Counted from the first letter of the stretch, positions 11,401 through 24,077 are shown. The stretch is 64,000 nt of DNA from Siphonodentalium dalli (GCA_032622095.1 CP136061.1:200314244-200378243); one strand, 5' to 3'. The notes: generated by a model from the letters alone, not told the origin. A program made the numbers and translations.

Positions 11401-11462
11401 AACCTCGCCAAAGGCTCGTTCCAGACCTAATTTACTGGACAAGTTTTGTAAATCCCGCTATA
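11357..11462. repeat. Inverted repeat with ~45-bp arms
   Basis: Left arm 11357-11402 and right arm 11416-11462 share long complementary blocks, including TTTACAAAAC, GTCCAG, AAATTAGGTCTG and the complement of CGAGCC. The match is imperfect but extends to both ends. It may be a foldback element inserted at the 5' edge of the RT remnant. Confidence 0.7.
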
Positions 11463-12504
11463 AATTGGGGACGAGTTGTAGATTCTATTTATTACATGAT
11501 CCAAACCCTCGACAAAACATACTAGTACTTAAATCAACAAATGGGACGCGAAACTAACATCGGCTTCTATAAGGCATGTGATGAGGTTTTACGTAACTAT
11601 ATGCGATGTTTGCCCGCGTAAAGAAATAGTCCCAGATAAATAAAGACTCTTTGGCTTATTCAATGGCGTATTTTTCATGACATAACTTTTCAAATTCTTC
11701 ATTCATTTTTGTTTGTTGAGAAAATATTGGAAGCCATAGTATTTTGAGACGTACCGTACGGAATGTAAACAGAGGACAAACTGGAAGTCTAAGGTCGCAT
11801 GGCACTATAGTTCCTGTTATTAAACGATCGTTTAATATCACAATTTATAGCATGGGTTTATTGAATGGAATAAGGGTAGGGTCATGTAATAAACACATAT
11901 ATGGAACGAATACGCATTTATTAGTGATGAGTGGACATATAGTGGATTATATAATTATGCAACGCGATGAACGAACACGTGCATACATTGTATTCTTGGA
12001 GCAAATACTGTTAAATCCAACGTTTGGAATCCTCTTCACAACATATATTACATGTCATGTGCCATACTAGCGGCAAAATGATGACAAATCAATACTGTGA
12101 TTTACATGTATAGGCTACCATATATTGTCGTATAGCGTTGAATCAGTTTTCACGAATATAGACACGGAAAACGAGGCATGCTATATAACATGCTTTAATT
12201 GTGGATGCCAAAGCTAACATGGGTTCTGAATATGGCTTCAACAGGAGTCGCATATATACAAGAGGATATCATCCTCTACCCCCCATGCATACCAGTTAAT
12301 AGAGAGGGGTGAATCCTGCGTACGGGTTAAGAAAATATCGAATACAAGTAATGGTTATTTCACACTGACTAATATGATAATTTTCAGACATTTACTGAAG
12401 TAATGTCCATAACTTCAACAACACAAGATGTATGGTACTTATTTACATTAAAATGTGCTATTTTGTCTAAGAAATAATCAAAATTAAAACAATTTGATGC
12501 TATA
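11463..12504. other. Non-coding stretch, nothing recognised
   Basis: The 108-codon plus-strand frame at 11744-12070 has no recognisable motif. No repeat was identified. Confidence 0.35.
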
Positions 12505-13705
12505 AAATCTTCGTATACCAGCCTTGCTGTTCCTGAATACCGGTTAAAATGGACATCTGCATGAATCCTAAATTCAGAGGGGTACTAATCAGTGTTCACG
12601 CTGGCCCAGAAATTCCTTTAGCCATTATTTTAGCCACTTTGAATTTACTTTAACCACTTGTTTGAGAAAAAAAATTGAGATAAATTGAACGTATATTACA
12701 TTTTATTGACAAAAGAACACAATAACAATGTAATATGAGCAATGACATCCTGCCAAGCGATTCCAGATACAATGAAAGTATTTAGACAATCGCAAATAAA
12801 AACAAATTGCGGTGTATTAACATATAGCGAAAATATGCAATACGATATCTGAACGCAACCTGAAGTTTTATTTATTCGCGATTTTGTGCATAGTTTTAAC
12901 TATGCCTATGCGTATCTGGTGCATATTTGTTCAATTCGCGGGAAAATAGTAAGTATACCCTGGTGACTACGCAATTAGGATAAATTTAATCGCGGCTAGT
13001 TGGCCAAATGTCACTGTAAATATGTTACATGACTCTATATTCTGTGCATAATAGTACGATTGAGTTATCAATAAAGCATCTATCTATATACAGATCGATC
13101 GGTTTTGTAAAAAGTTGGAATTAATTAATAGGGATCAAACTGCAAATGCAAGAAATTCATTTTGGAAACTTGACTCGCAACAAAACCATCCGTCCCTTAT
13201 CCCCACTCAAAAGTTGCGTTTATTACAACACAAAGCGTCTGCCATTGACACTGCATGAAATCAACACCAATGTACACCTATTACTAATTGCTTCAAGCAC
13301 ATCGGATCGCGTAACATACACGAGGTGGCGACGCTTTTGTTGTACGGATGTTATTAGACCGATGACTGCTGTGTGTTTATAATCGCCACCATGTCCACAT
13401 GGACATATTTGAGAGGAAATTAATTTAGCCATTTTTTTCGCCATTTGGTCATTTTTTTTCGCCATTTACAAATTATTTTCGCCAATGGCTAAAATGGCTA
13501 CCGACAGTGTGAACACTGGTACTAATCCCCCGTATACCAGCCTTGTTGTTCCTGAATACCGTTTATAATGGACATCTGAATCCTAAATTCCAGTCATCAG
13601 AGGGGTACTAATCCCCCGTATATCAGCCTTGCTGTTCCTGAATACCGGTTAAAATGGGCATCTGAATCCTAAATTCCAGTTATCAGATGGGTATTAATAC
13701 CGTAT
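12505..13705. repeat. ~85-bp minisatellite, three copies, split by a transposon
   Basis: A unit containing GTATACCAGCCTTGCTGTTC, then ACCGGTTAAAATGG and GAGGGGTACTAATCCCC occurs at 12511-12589, 13527-13612 and 13613-13705. The first unit is separated from the others by the 929-bp hAT-type element. Confidence 0.82.
12590..13518. mobile_element. Non-autonomous hAT-type transposon (929 bp) with 8-bp TSD
   Basis: The ends are CAGTGTTCACGCTG on the left and the complement of CAGTGTTCACACTG on the right, starting CAG as is typical of hAT elements. Flanking GTACTAAT at 12582-12589 and 13519-13526 is an 8-bp direct duplication, the hAT target size. Subterminal regions are rich in copies of TAGCCATT / AATGGCTA. 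No transposase frame is present. Because GTACTAAT is also part of the surrounding minisatellite unit, the duplication could partly reflect the tandem repeat, but the ends support insertion. Confidence 0.85.
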
Positions 13706-13748
13706 ACCGTCTGAAGTTGGCCTGAATCTCGCGAGAGGTGTTGTCACC

Positions 13749-13751
<3 letters not shown>

Positions 13752-13797
<46 letters not shown>
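13752..13797. repeat. (TA)n microsatellite
   Basis: About 23 uninterrupted TA repeats. Confidence 0.97.
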
Positions 13798-13839
13798 TAA
13801 CTTAACCGTAATTATGGGCAGTTGTCCTTAAACAGGGTT

Positions 13840-15000
13840 ACTGGCAGTCATATTTCCCATTGTCTGAGGTCAACAAAAATTTGCAAAAAGCTATGTATAG
13901 GTTATATACCCCTATATATAACTTCAGATTTACCCCACCCCTATTTTCATACCCACCCATAACGACGGTTCAGGAGTCAAGAACTTTACGGGCAGTATAT
14001 AACAAACCTGTATAGAACCCGTAGTTACGGGCAGTATATATATACTGCCTGTTATTACTGTGGCAATATGCACATAAATAATTGGCATATATGCACGTAA
14101 GTGTTTTATTTCAAGCTATTTGGTATAAACTACTTCAGATTTATCCCACCCCTATTCTCATACCTACTCATAACGACGGTTCAGGGGTCAAGAACGTTAC
14201 GGGCAGTATATAACAAACGTATAATATACCGTATATACGGGCAGTATATATACGGCCTGCTATTACTGTGGAAATATGCACATAAACTAATTGGCATATT
14301 TGCACGTAAGTGTCTTATTGCAAGCTATCTGTTATAAATTGTTTGTTCATCTTCAGCAAGGAACACGGTTCTTCTGTCCCTGACCGGTGACTAGACCTGT
14401 CAATTGCACCAGCACCGTTATTTCACTTGTCAATATTGCGTATTTGGAATTGCGTGTCTACTTGGCCAGACCAATCAGTAGATGATTTTTGGCAATGCAT
14501 ACATATGTACAAAACTTATGTATTGTTCTTTAGATGGGGGTCTGCGTGATTTTTTAAACAAACAAACTGTGTAAACTGAGGTCAGCAACAATATGCAAAA
14601 AGCTATGTATAGGTAATATACACCTATATATAACTTCAGATTTACCCCACCCCTATCTTCATACCCACCGATAACGACGGTTCAGGACTCACGATAGGAT
14701 AATAATTTTATTTACAATATACACACATGGAAAGTACCATTACAAATAAATATAATATTAATAGACCAAACATGTGTATTGTTAGGGGTGATATAGTCAT
14801 TACTGACTGTCTTCATATCACCCCCTCAAGAACTTTACGGGCATTATATAACAAACCTATAGGGAACCGTAGCTACTGGACGTATATACTGGCTGTTATT
14901 ACTGTGGAAATATGCACATACATTGTATATAATTGGCATATTTGCACGTAAGTGTCTTATTGGAAGCTATCTGGTATAAATTGCTTTTTCATCTCCAACA
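13840..15000. repeat. Degenerate ~660-715 bp tandem repeat
   Basis: Landmarks recur in the same order: GCAAAAAGCTATGTATAGG at ~13882 and ~14595 (and variant at ~15255), the CCCACCCCTATTTTCATACC block at ~13933, ~14146, ~14646 and ~15320, and TTACGGGCAGTATATAACAA at ~13988, ~14199, ~14834 and ~15371. Each unit also has self-complementary CGGGCAGTATATATACTG-type segments. A ~135-bp insertion at ~14690-14825 interrupts one unit and ends in a 10-bp hairpin (14785-14794 with 14815-14824). Confidence 0.75.
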
Positions 15001-18000
15001 AGGAGCTCGGTTCCTATGTCCCTGACCGCTGACTATATACTTATCAATTGCACTTGTGCTGTTGTTTCACGTGTCAACAATGCGTATATGGAATTGTTAA
15101 CAGTCTGGTCATTTAAAGGCGTGCGTGTCTATTTGGCCAGACCAATAATTAGATGATTATTGGCAATACACATATATGTACACAAAAATATGTGCTGTTC
15201 TGTGAGAGGGGGTTTAAGTGATTGTTTGATCAAACAAATGTTGTAAACTGAAGTCAACAAAAATTAGCAAAAACAAACTTTGTATAGGTTATATACCCAT
15301 ATATAAATTCAGATTTATCCCACCCCTATTTTCATACCACCCATAACGACGGTTCAGGAGGCAAGAACGTTACGGGCAGTATATAACAAACCTGTAGAGA
15401 TCCGTAGCTGCGGGCAATATATACTGCTGATTGATTGATTGTTTATTAACTCAACGCCACAACTAAATGGCGAATACAGAGTACTAATTACGTGCGCTCG
15501 CGCAACAGTATGGCGATCAGACAGATTCCTAGGTACAAAATGGTACACAAAATGGTACACAAATGGTATTAATTATTTCTTATAATTGCTCCTTTGATCA
15601 ACTATGACTATCGGAAAATGAAAATGAAAATATGCCGCTGAAAAAAATGTAATCGATATTAAAGTCTGAGCCTTTCGGCAACATGAAATTGGTTTTAATT
15701 ACTTAAATGATTAATATAGTAATTTGCCTTTTATCTGAGATGAAATGAGAAATGGTAATTGTCTTTTTATGCTAACATTAAATTAAATTAAATAAATAAA
15801 GTAAAATACAGTGAAATTATTTTTTAAATTATTGTTTATTACATTTTTGCGCACGTTGGCATCTCTCTGAGTGCATTCTAGTTAACATATATACATATAA
15901 TTACAACTACTTTCGTTTTCGTCGAAATGCGGGCATTTGATTGGTCGAGAGGCTACCGCGTGACCTGCGTCTATTAGTGCATAGACTTTGCAGTAGACAC
16001 TTTAAGAAAATTGGGCGAGTCTATAACCGTCGCCCCACACGACGTCCCCGGATGACGCGAAAGCGCGGAACGAGAATTCCATTAGAATTTCAGTGAAAAA
16101 ACAACTCGAAAATTAAATGTTATAAACATTTGAACATGTAGTCTATGCCTATATGCCATGTCTCTGCTTCTTATCTACACTATACTATACTTATGTCTGT
16201 TCATTTCAGCCGTATTCATGTTTTTAAAGGCTCGATTGAACACTCAAAGTTCGTGCCGCGTTTTTTATTTGTCCAATTTTCGAAAAAGCGTCTATGACAA
16301 CGTGTATAGTTCTGTATCTGTATCTGTATATCTCCGGCGCAGGAGCCTCTCGGCTGTTGTCGCGTCGTTGCTACTACTCTGGTGTTTCTCCTGTTGTATT
16401 CCCCGAGCATGCGTAATCTTCAATACTGTTCCAGTCCCTGATCGTTCTCACGAAGAATGATTGTTTATATTGTTCCGAGTTGGCTCTTATTGGTTCGAAC
16501 GATCGTGAGTTGATACACTCTTGGCTCGAAATTATGTTAGGAGCTCGGTTCCTATGTCCCTGACCGCTGACTGTAGACTTATCAATTGCACTTGTGCTGT
16601 TGTTTCACGTGTCAACAATGCGTATATGGAATTGTTAACAGTCTGGTCATTTAAAGGCGTGCGTGTCTATTTGGCCAGACCAATAATTAGATGATTATTG
16701 GCAATACACATATATGTACACAAAAATATGTGCTGTTCTGTGAGAGGGGGTTTAAGTGATTGTTTGATCAAACAAATGTTGTAAACTGAAGTCAACAAAA
16801 ATTAGCAAAAACAAACTTTGTATAGGTTATATACCCATATATAAATTCAGATTTATCCCACCCCTATTTTCATACCACCCATAACGACGGTTCAGGAGGC
16901 AAGAACGTTACGGGCAGTATATAACAAACCTGTAGAGATCCGTAGCTGCGGGCAATATATACTGCTGATTGATTGATTGTTTATTAACTCAACGTCACAA
17001 CTAAATGGCGAATACAGAGTACTAATTACGTGCGCTCGCGCAACAGTATGGCGATCAGACAGATTCCTAGGTACAAAATGGTACACAAAATGGTACACAA
17101 ATGGTATTAATTATTTCTTATAATTGCTCCTTTGATCAACTATGACTATCGGAAAATGAAAATGAAAATATGCCGCTGAAAAAAATGTAATCGATATTAA
17201 AGTCTGAGCCTTTCGGCAACATGAAATTGGTTTTAATTACTTAAATGATTAATATAGTAATTTGCCTTTTATCTGAGATGAAATGAGAAATGGTAATTGT
17301 CTTTTTATGCTAACATTAAATTAAATTAAATAAATAAAGTAAAATACAGTGAAATTATTTTTTAAATTATTGTTTATTACATTTTTGCGCACGTTGGCAT
17401 CTCTCTGAGTGCATTCTAGTTAACATATATACATATAATTACAACTACTTTCGTTTTCGTCGAAATGCGGGCATTTGATTGGTCGAGAGGCTACCGCGTG
17501 ACCTGCGTCTATTAGTGCATAGACTTTGCAGTAGACACTTTAAGAAAATTGGGCGAGTCTATAACCGTCGCCCCACACGACGTCCCCGGATGACGCGAAA
17601 GCGCGGAACGAGAATTCCATTAGAATTTCAGTGAAAAAACAACTCGAAAATTAAATGTTATAAACATTTGAACATGTAGTCTATGCCTATATGCCATGTC
17701 TCTGCTTCTTATCTACACTATACTATACTTATGTCTGTTCATTTCAGCCGTATTCATGTTTTTAAAGGCTCGATTGAACACTCAAAGTTCGTGCCGCGTT
17801 TTTTATTTGTCCAATTTTCGAAAAAGCGTCTATGACAACGTGTATAGTTCTGTATCTGTATCTGTATATCTCCGGCGCAGGAGCCTCTCGGCTGTTGTCG
17901 CGTCGTTGCTACTACTCTGGTGTTTCTCCTGTTGTATTCCCCGAGCATGCGTAATCTTCAATACTGTTCCAGTCCCTGATCGTTCTCACGAAGAATGATT

Positions 18001-19614
18001 GTTTATATTGTTCCGAGTTGGCTCTTATTGGTTCGAACGATCGTGAGTTGATACACTCTTGGCTCGAAATTATGTTAGGAGCTCGGTTCCTATGTCCCTG
18101 ACCGCTGACTGTAGACTTATCAATTGCACTTGTGCTGTTGTTTCACGTGTCAACAATGCGTATATGGAATTGTTAACAGTCTGGTCATTTAAAGGCGTGC
18201 GTGTCTATTTGGCCAGACCAATAATTAGATGATTATTGGCAATACACATATATGTACACAAAAATATGTGCTGTTCTGTGAGAGGGGGTTTAAGTGATTG
18301 TTTGATCAAACAAATGTTGTAAACTGAAGTCAACAAAAATTAGCAAAAACAAACTTTGTATAGGTTATATACCCATATATAAATTCAGATTTATCCCACC
18401 CCTATTTTCATACCACCCATAACGACGGTTCAGGAGGCAAGAACGTTACGGGCAGTATATAACAAACCTGTAGAGATCCGTAGCTGCGGGCAATATATAC
18501 TGCTGATTGATTGATTGTTTATTAACTCAACGCCACAACTAAATGGCGAATACAGAGTACTAATTACGTGCGCTCGCGCAACAGTATGGCGATCAGACAG
18601 ATTCCTAGGTACAAAATGGTACACAAAATGGTACACAAATGGTATTAATTATTTCTTATAATTGCTCCTTTGATCAACTATGACTATCGGAAAATGAAAA
18701 TGAAAATATGCCGCTGAAAAAAATGTAATCGATATTAAAGTCTGAGCCTTTCGGCAACATGAAATTGGTTTTAATTACTTAAATGATTAATATAGTAATT
18801 TGCCTTTTATCTGAGATGAAATGAGAAATGGTAATTGTCTTTTTATGCTAACATTAAATTAAATTAAATAAATAAAGTAAAATACAGTGAAATTATTTTT
18901 TAAATTATTGTTTATTACATTTTTGCGCACGTTGGCATCTCTCTGAGTGCATTCTAGTTAACATATATACATATAATTACAACTACTTTCGTTTTCGTCG
19001 AAATGCGGGCATTTGATTGGTCGAGAGGCTACCGCGTGACCTGCGTCTATTAGTGCATAGACTTTGCAGTAGACACTTTAAGAAAATTGGGCGAGTCTAT
19101 AACCGTCGCCCCACACGACGTCCCCGGATGACGCGAAAGCGCGGAACGAGAATTCCATTAGAATTTCAGTGAAAAAACAACTCGAAAATTAAATGTTATA
19201 AACATTTGAACATGTAGTCTATGCCTATATGCCATGTCTCTGCTTCTTATCTACACTATACTATACTTATGTCTGTTCATTTCAGCCGTATTCATGTTTT
19301 TAAAGGCTCGATTGAACACTCAACGTTCGTGCCGCGTTTTTTATTTGTCCAATTTTCGAAAAAGCGTCTATGACAACGTGTATAGTTCTGTATCTGTATC
19401 TGTATATCTCCGGCGCAGGAGCCTCTCGGCTGTTGTCGCGTCGTTGCTACTACTCTGGTGTTTCTCCTGTTGTATTCCCCGAGCATGCGTAATCTTCAAT
19501 ACTGTTCCAGTCCCTGATCGTTCTCACGAAGAATGATTGTTTATATTGTTCCGAGTTGGCTCTTATTGGTTCGAACGATCGTGAGTTGATACACTCTTGG
19601 CTCGAAATTATGTT
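15001..19614. repeat. Tandem array, three copies of a 1,538-bp unit
   Basis: Units start at 15001, 16539 and 18077 (AGGAGCTCGGTTCC) and the last ends at 19614, so the array is exactly 3 x 1,538 bp. Copies are almost identical; I saw differences near 15043-15048 versus later copies, at 16995 (GTCACAAC for GCCACAAC) and at 19324 (AACGTTCG for AAAGTTCG). Each unit holds ~425 bp of the older repeat and ~1.1 kb of the 3' end of a minus-strand non-LTR element. Only the last unit continues into more of that element. The 68-, 64- and 100-codon frames repeated in each unit are shadows. Confidence 0.95.
18500..19449 (-). mobile_element. 3' UTR and tail of minus-strand non-LTR retrotransposon
   Basis: Downstream of the ORF end at 19450 lies ~950 bp without coding content. 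It ends at about 18500 in AATAAACAATCAATCAATCAG (minus strand, 3' end), a short-repeat tail of the kind carried by CR1/L2-type elements rather than a long poly-A. The same 3' end is present in the two upstream array units at ~15424 and ~16962. Confidence 0.7.
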
Positions 19615-20193
19615 ATCACTTTTGTGGTCTGGAAACTTTTTTGCTCGAATTTTCCTTCCTTTCTTATCCTTTAGTAAATCATGTGTGTGTATGGCTGGGA
19701 TTATCCCCTCAACCACCTTGCCGAAGAGTTCTATTCTCTTCATCTTTCTGCGGATCTCTAGTGAGTCTAACCTTAGTCCATCAATCATGCTGGTTACTGC
19801 GCCTTTTTCCCGGTCTCTATAGTTGTTGGTGATGAATCTTGCCGCTCTTCTCTGCACTTTCTCTAACTTCTCTATTTCTCCTACTGCGGCGGGGTCCCAT
19901 ATTTCTGCTCCATATTCGAGTGATGTTCTTACCATGGCTCTATATGCGGTCTCTCTGGATTTACTGTCCGCTCTTCGTAAGTTTCTGCGTAGGAAGCCTA
20001 AGGTGCTATTGGCCCTTCCAGTGATCTTGGATATGTGCGTTGACCATTTTAGGTCATCTGTGATGGTCAGTCCAAGGTAGACGCTTTGTTTGACTGATTG
20101 CAGAATGTGATGGTCAAGCTGGTAGATGAACGATGTTTTGTTCTTGTCCTTGTTCTTCATGGACATTATGGAGCATTTTACTGCTGTGAACAC
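19450..20193 (-). pseudogene. Non-LTR retrotransposon RT C-terminal region, 5'-truncated but open
   Basis: A 247-codon open frame covers the region after the RT catalytic core. It starts near SVYLGLTITDDLKWSTHISK, then RANSTLGFLRRNLR, then SLEYGAEIWDP, then IEKLEKVQRRAARFITNNY, and ends with FFVRTIRDWNSIED. This is the standard thumb and C-terminal order of Jockey/CR1-group ORF2 proteins. The RT palm with its YADD is missing, so the copy is 5'-truncated; the truncation lies near 20190. Absence of stops suggests recent insertion. The first ATG is not a biological start. Confidence 0.9.
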
Positions 20194-20736
20194 AACTTAT
20201 CATAAATCAGGCTGATCAACATGGCAAAATTTATTGGAAATAAATAAAATGTGTTACCCGATTACAACCCTTTTAACAATTTTTCAGCTTTATTACAATG
20301 CTAATGACATAACATGTGTCACGAGCACATTATATATGACCAGGGCATTTGTTTACAAATTACATCGGCCATGATCGGACTGGAGTCTGGACTGGTCTGG
20401 AGTTAATAATTTTAACGGAGATCGCGGATTCGACTCTGTGTGTTGATAATTATTGGGTTGTTGTTGAGTCATTTTAAACGTAAATCGTAGCCAAGCAAGT
20501 ATTTGTTTTTATCATGGATTGTTCATTGCTGAAAATTGAAGTTGAAGCGTAAATATTTATTTTCTGAAAGTTTGCTTGACGAAGTTACTCGTTGACAATT
20601 TCGGCCAATTTATTTTCGGCCCATCATCCAAATTTTTGAGATCGTCCAAAGGAAAATCATGTTTTGGCAATTAATTTTCTGAGATGGATTAATAGTAGTT
20701 AGCTGAAAATAAAGTGTTATATTTGTAATTATAAGC
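20194..20736. other. Non-coding stretch, nothing recognised
   Basis: AT-rich sequence right of the truncated retroelement. No repeat or coding signal was seen. Confidence 0.4.
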
Positions 20737-20892
20737 CATCAACGTCGTTTTTCGGTTGATCTATGAGCGTATAGACCGATCAGTAGACGAATAACATACT
20801 TAGTATAATCCGCTTCGCGGAATTATACAGTATGTTATTCGTCTACTGATCGGTCTATACGCGCATAGATCAACAGAAAAACGACGTTGATG
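20737..20892. repeat. 156-bp near-perfect palindrome
   Basis: Two ~75-bp arms meet at a TTC loop flanked by TCCGC/GCGGA near 20809-20821. The outermost 16 bases, CATCAACGTCGTTTTT, are perfectly complementary to the other end. Only a few mismatches or single-base offsets are seen along the arms. It abuts the CAT microsatellite region. Likely a foldback or MITE-type element, or a cruciform-forming palindrome. Confidence 0.93.
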
Positions 20893-20975
20893 ACATATAT
20901 ATTTACAAAAGACTGTTGTCTGGCTTGCCATTTTTATATGGCAGAAGGGTATAGATACACTATCATCATAATCAA

Positions 20976-21302
20976 CGTACATCATCATCATCATCATCAT
21001 CATCATCACCATTATCACCGCCATCGTCATCATCGTCGTCGTCACCGCCACAACCACAGTCATCACCAACGTCATCGTCATCATCATCGTCATCATCGTC
21101 GTCGCCACAATCATCGTCATAATCAACATTGTAATAATCATCATCTTCATCATTGTCATAATCATCGTCATCATCATCATCATCGTCATCGCTGTCATCA
21201 TCATCATCATTGTCGTCGTCGTCGTCGTCCTTATCGTCATCGTTATCATCATTGCCATCGTGAGCATGATCGTAATCATCATCGTCGCCATCATCATCAG
21301 AT
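20976..21302. repeat. (CAT)n microsatellite with CGT/CAC interruptions
   Basis: Long irregular run of CAT triplets with variants. It produces artefactual frames in both directions: a His/Arg-rich 140-codon frame and a Met/Thr-rich 172-codon frame. Neither is a gene. Confidence 0.95.
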
Positions 21303-21331
21303 AATATAGAATGAGCATAGCCCTAAACGAT

Positions 21332-22768
21332 TACCGTATGTTTGGGGTTAATTAACATCCAGACAGTCGAAAGCGGTGACAATCAATTCTTTCTTCGCAC
21401 CTCAGGCTATGTCGGCGTATCCGACGAAACTGAAACTGATCTGCTTAAATGTCCCCTTTTCGTATCGAATTATGATAGAAAACCTACTTGTCAAGTACAT
21501 GGATACATTCTAACACAATTAGTCCGCTTATTACCTCGGCTTATTACCATTAATGTTTGTTTACTTACATATTCCTTTTTTTTGTATTCGTTCATTTGTT
21601 CATTGCAATTGTGTAAACATTTAAAATATATTGTAACAGCTCTTCGTTAACGGAGGAAATAAAGGATATATATATATATTAATCCGCTTATTACCTCGGC
21701 CATAAATCTGTGTTTTGATAACAATTTATTTGAGACACAAACGTGCGTATATAAGTCGGCGCTTATCAAAATCGCTGCATGGGAATCGTGGTTCGCACCC
21801 TTGTATAAACTGATCTCTTTAAATTCTTGTGACACCCTTGAGAATGCAACTTCGTGTTGATAAGTGAATATTGGTTCACCCAAACATGAGACACGCCGCA
21901 ACAATCAATTAATCCTTTTATTGCTGAAATATACGGTGAAAAGGATATACCGTTGGTGTAATGATTATACAGCAATGTGTAGAGCGGTGACACTAATATG
22001 TATGTAGTGACAATTCCTTCGTCCATAACTTTATGAATTAAAAGATCCAGTGTTCGATTTTATATCAAAATGGTCAACAGTTAAAGTTCCGCTTATCAAG
22101 CAAATAAAAAAAATACCTCAAATAACTATCATGTCTTTGAAAAAACAATCAAAAATGAGAACGCTCTTTATAAGTTAGCGAGGCTGTAGTTTGGATGGGA
22201 ACGATTGGAAATAATGGCTTTCTGAGAATTGGAATTATATAATATAATCTGAGTATTGCGTGATATGGAGGCAGACAAGAAGGAAGAGGATAGTGATCGG
22301 GATAACAGGAGACAGATAAATTAAGAAGAAAAAGATGAGAAACAATAAAACGATAGTGGGACATCTGAGGTGGTGAGAAGATGTAAAATCGGACAAGAAT
22401 CTTTAAAGTCATAAAGATAGGGACAAATGAATGGTCACTTCATTTATCTCAGAGATCCACGATTGCCATCGTGTTTGATAAGCGCCGACTGATATACACA
22501 TCAGTTTATAATTGGTTCTCAAATTGTTATCAAAACACAGATTTAAGGCCGCCGATATTAGCGGATTAAGTGTGATGTAATTTATACAGGTACTTCACAA
22601 GTTGGTTTTATATCGCCATTCGATATGAATGGAGCACATTTAAACAGATAAGTTTCATTTTCGTCGGACACGCGCGCCGACAAAGCCGGAGGTTATAGAA
22701 GAGCGAATTGATTGTCGCCGCTTTCGGCTGTCTGGAAGTTAATTATTCCCAAACACATGGTAGTCATT
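21332..22768. mobile_element. 1.4-kb element with long nested inverted repeats
   Basis: Three inverted blocks nest in order. The outer ends, 21332-21480 with ~22610-22768, share GACAGTCGAAAGCGG / complement and TCGTCGGA-type segments. Then 21680-21740 pairs with ~22505-22565, sharing AAATCTGTGTTTTGATAACA. Then 21745-21795 pairs with ~22445-22500, sharing GTCGGCGCTTATCAAA. The left side has ~190 extra bases (about 21490-21680) including a second copy of TCCGCTTATTACCTCGGC. No transposase is visible, and target duplications are unclear. It is a foldback/MITE-like non-autonomous transposon. Confidence 0.8.
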
Positions 22769-23282
22769 TATGATATATCAACATGTCTATGTTCGCCCTA
22801 TGTTCTCTGAACAATTGGTTTAAATTTCCCAAATAAAACTATTTTATTGGGCGTTTTCTAACACCGCAAAACATTGAATTGTTAGCGCAGTTTTCTGAAT
22901 TTTCCGACTCTTTTGTCGCATATAATTAAGAAAAATACGATGAGAAACTGTAAATGTTTTTAACATTCTGGAAGAAGTATATGTCCCTGATACAAAAAAT
23001 ATGAAAGATTACAAAGTTATTAATAGAGAAAATAAAGAAAGGCGTGTGAGTCCTGAACGACGCTGTCCACTTCAGAATCCCACTAGATGGGAATTTTCCA
23101 ACTGGAGCTCCAATGGGTGGCAATTTTGGTTCCACTCCCTCGAAAAATTAGATACCTATTGAAATTGTCATAGTTTTAAGCATAGTGTATATTGGATAAA
23201 ATCAGATGGGACAATTCCACCTGTAGGACCTGACAATTATAAACATTGGTTGTCGTGTTTAAACAAAGATAATGTTTAGCGA
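22769..23282. other. Non-coding stretch, nothing recognised
   Basis: No repeat or coding signal was assigned. Confidence 0.4.
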
Positions 23283-23560
23283 AATTTCAAAAAGGTGGGT
23301 TCCCAAATGTAAATTGGTATAAAATTTCGTCGAAATATGTCCGTTTTACCCGATTTGACTTTGAATTGACCACTTTGAAGGTCAAGGTCAGGTCGAGGTC
23401 ACGATTTGACCCGTCCAAAACACTCCCCGGACACAAGTAGCCCTAGCTATCAAATTTCGTCGAAATCCGTCTGGCAGTTTTCCCGGCCATAGCTAACAGA
23501 CTAACAGACAGACAGACAAACAGAAGTCCCAAAATATATATTAGATCTACCCCATAACGT
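23283..23560 (-). mobile_element. Helitron-related fragment
   Basis: Contains, in reverse orientation, the same blocks as the Helitron at 48172-48922: GGTCAAGGTCAGGTCGAGGTC, CGATTTGACCCGTCCAAAAC, and TTTCGTCGAAAT repeated twice. It ends in a CAGACAGACAGACAAACAG stretch. Neither terminus could be defined here. Confidence 0.6.
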
Positions 23561-24077
23561 AATATCATGTGATTGGTCGGTAAGCAATCGAAGCAAATAA
23601 AGTGCACGGGTTTCCAGAATCACAAATACTCTCTTCGTCATCTTGATCGTTATTGTCTAGCATCAAGAAGATTATGGGATTACGATCATTTTCGATTGCA
23701 ATAAAAACACGGAAACCTCATCGCAAATCTCCACTGTTGTCACGAGCTTCCCTGTTCGTCTTCCCCAAGTGTTATGAAAACACATTTTCTGTTTAAATCC
23801 GCCAATATCTCTTCTAATTATTATGAAGTTGTCAATGTATACAATATAACAATAGCGATACCGTTTTATTGCTAATTGATACTAAAACTTTCTCCCATTA
23901 TCTGCTGCGGCTCTCTTCAGACAAGCAGTTGCTGACGAAATCAACATAATTATACCCGTTCGTGTCAAAATATAACAATTATAGGTGTAATGTTATTAAT
24001 TTTCATTGAAAACCTTAACAAAAATTTGCGATATTGACGATCAGAGATGAATATTTAGGCCTATGTTGATACGGTAT
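23561..24077. other. Non-coding stretch, nothing recognised
   Basis: No repeat or coding signal was assigned. Confidence 0.35.

Noticed and set aside
16158-16460. 100-codon plus-strand frame repeated three times
   Set aside because: Antisense shadow of the retroelement C-terminus and 3' UTR; conserved only because the 1,538-bp unit is duplicated.
20887-21309. His/Arg-rich 140-codon open frame and its Met/Thr-rich antisense frame
   Set aside because: Both are produced by the CAT microsatellite read in two directions; there is no protein-like complexity.
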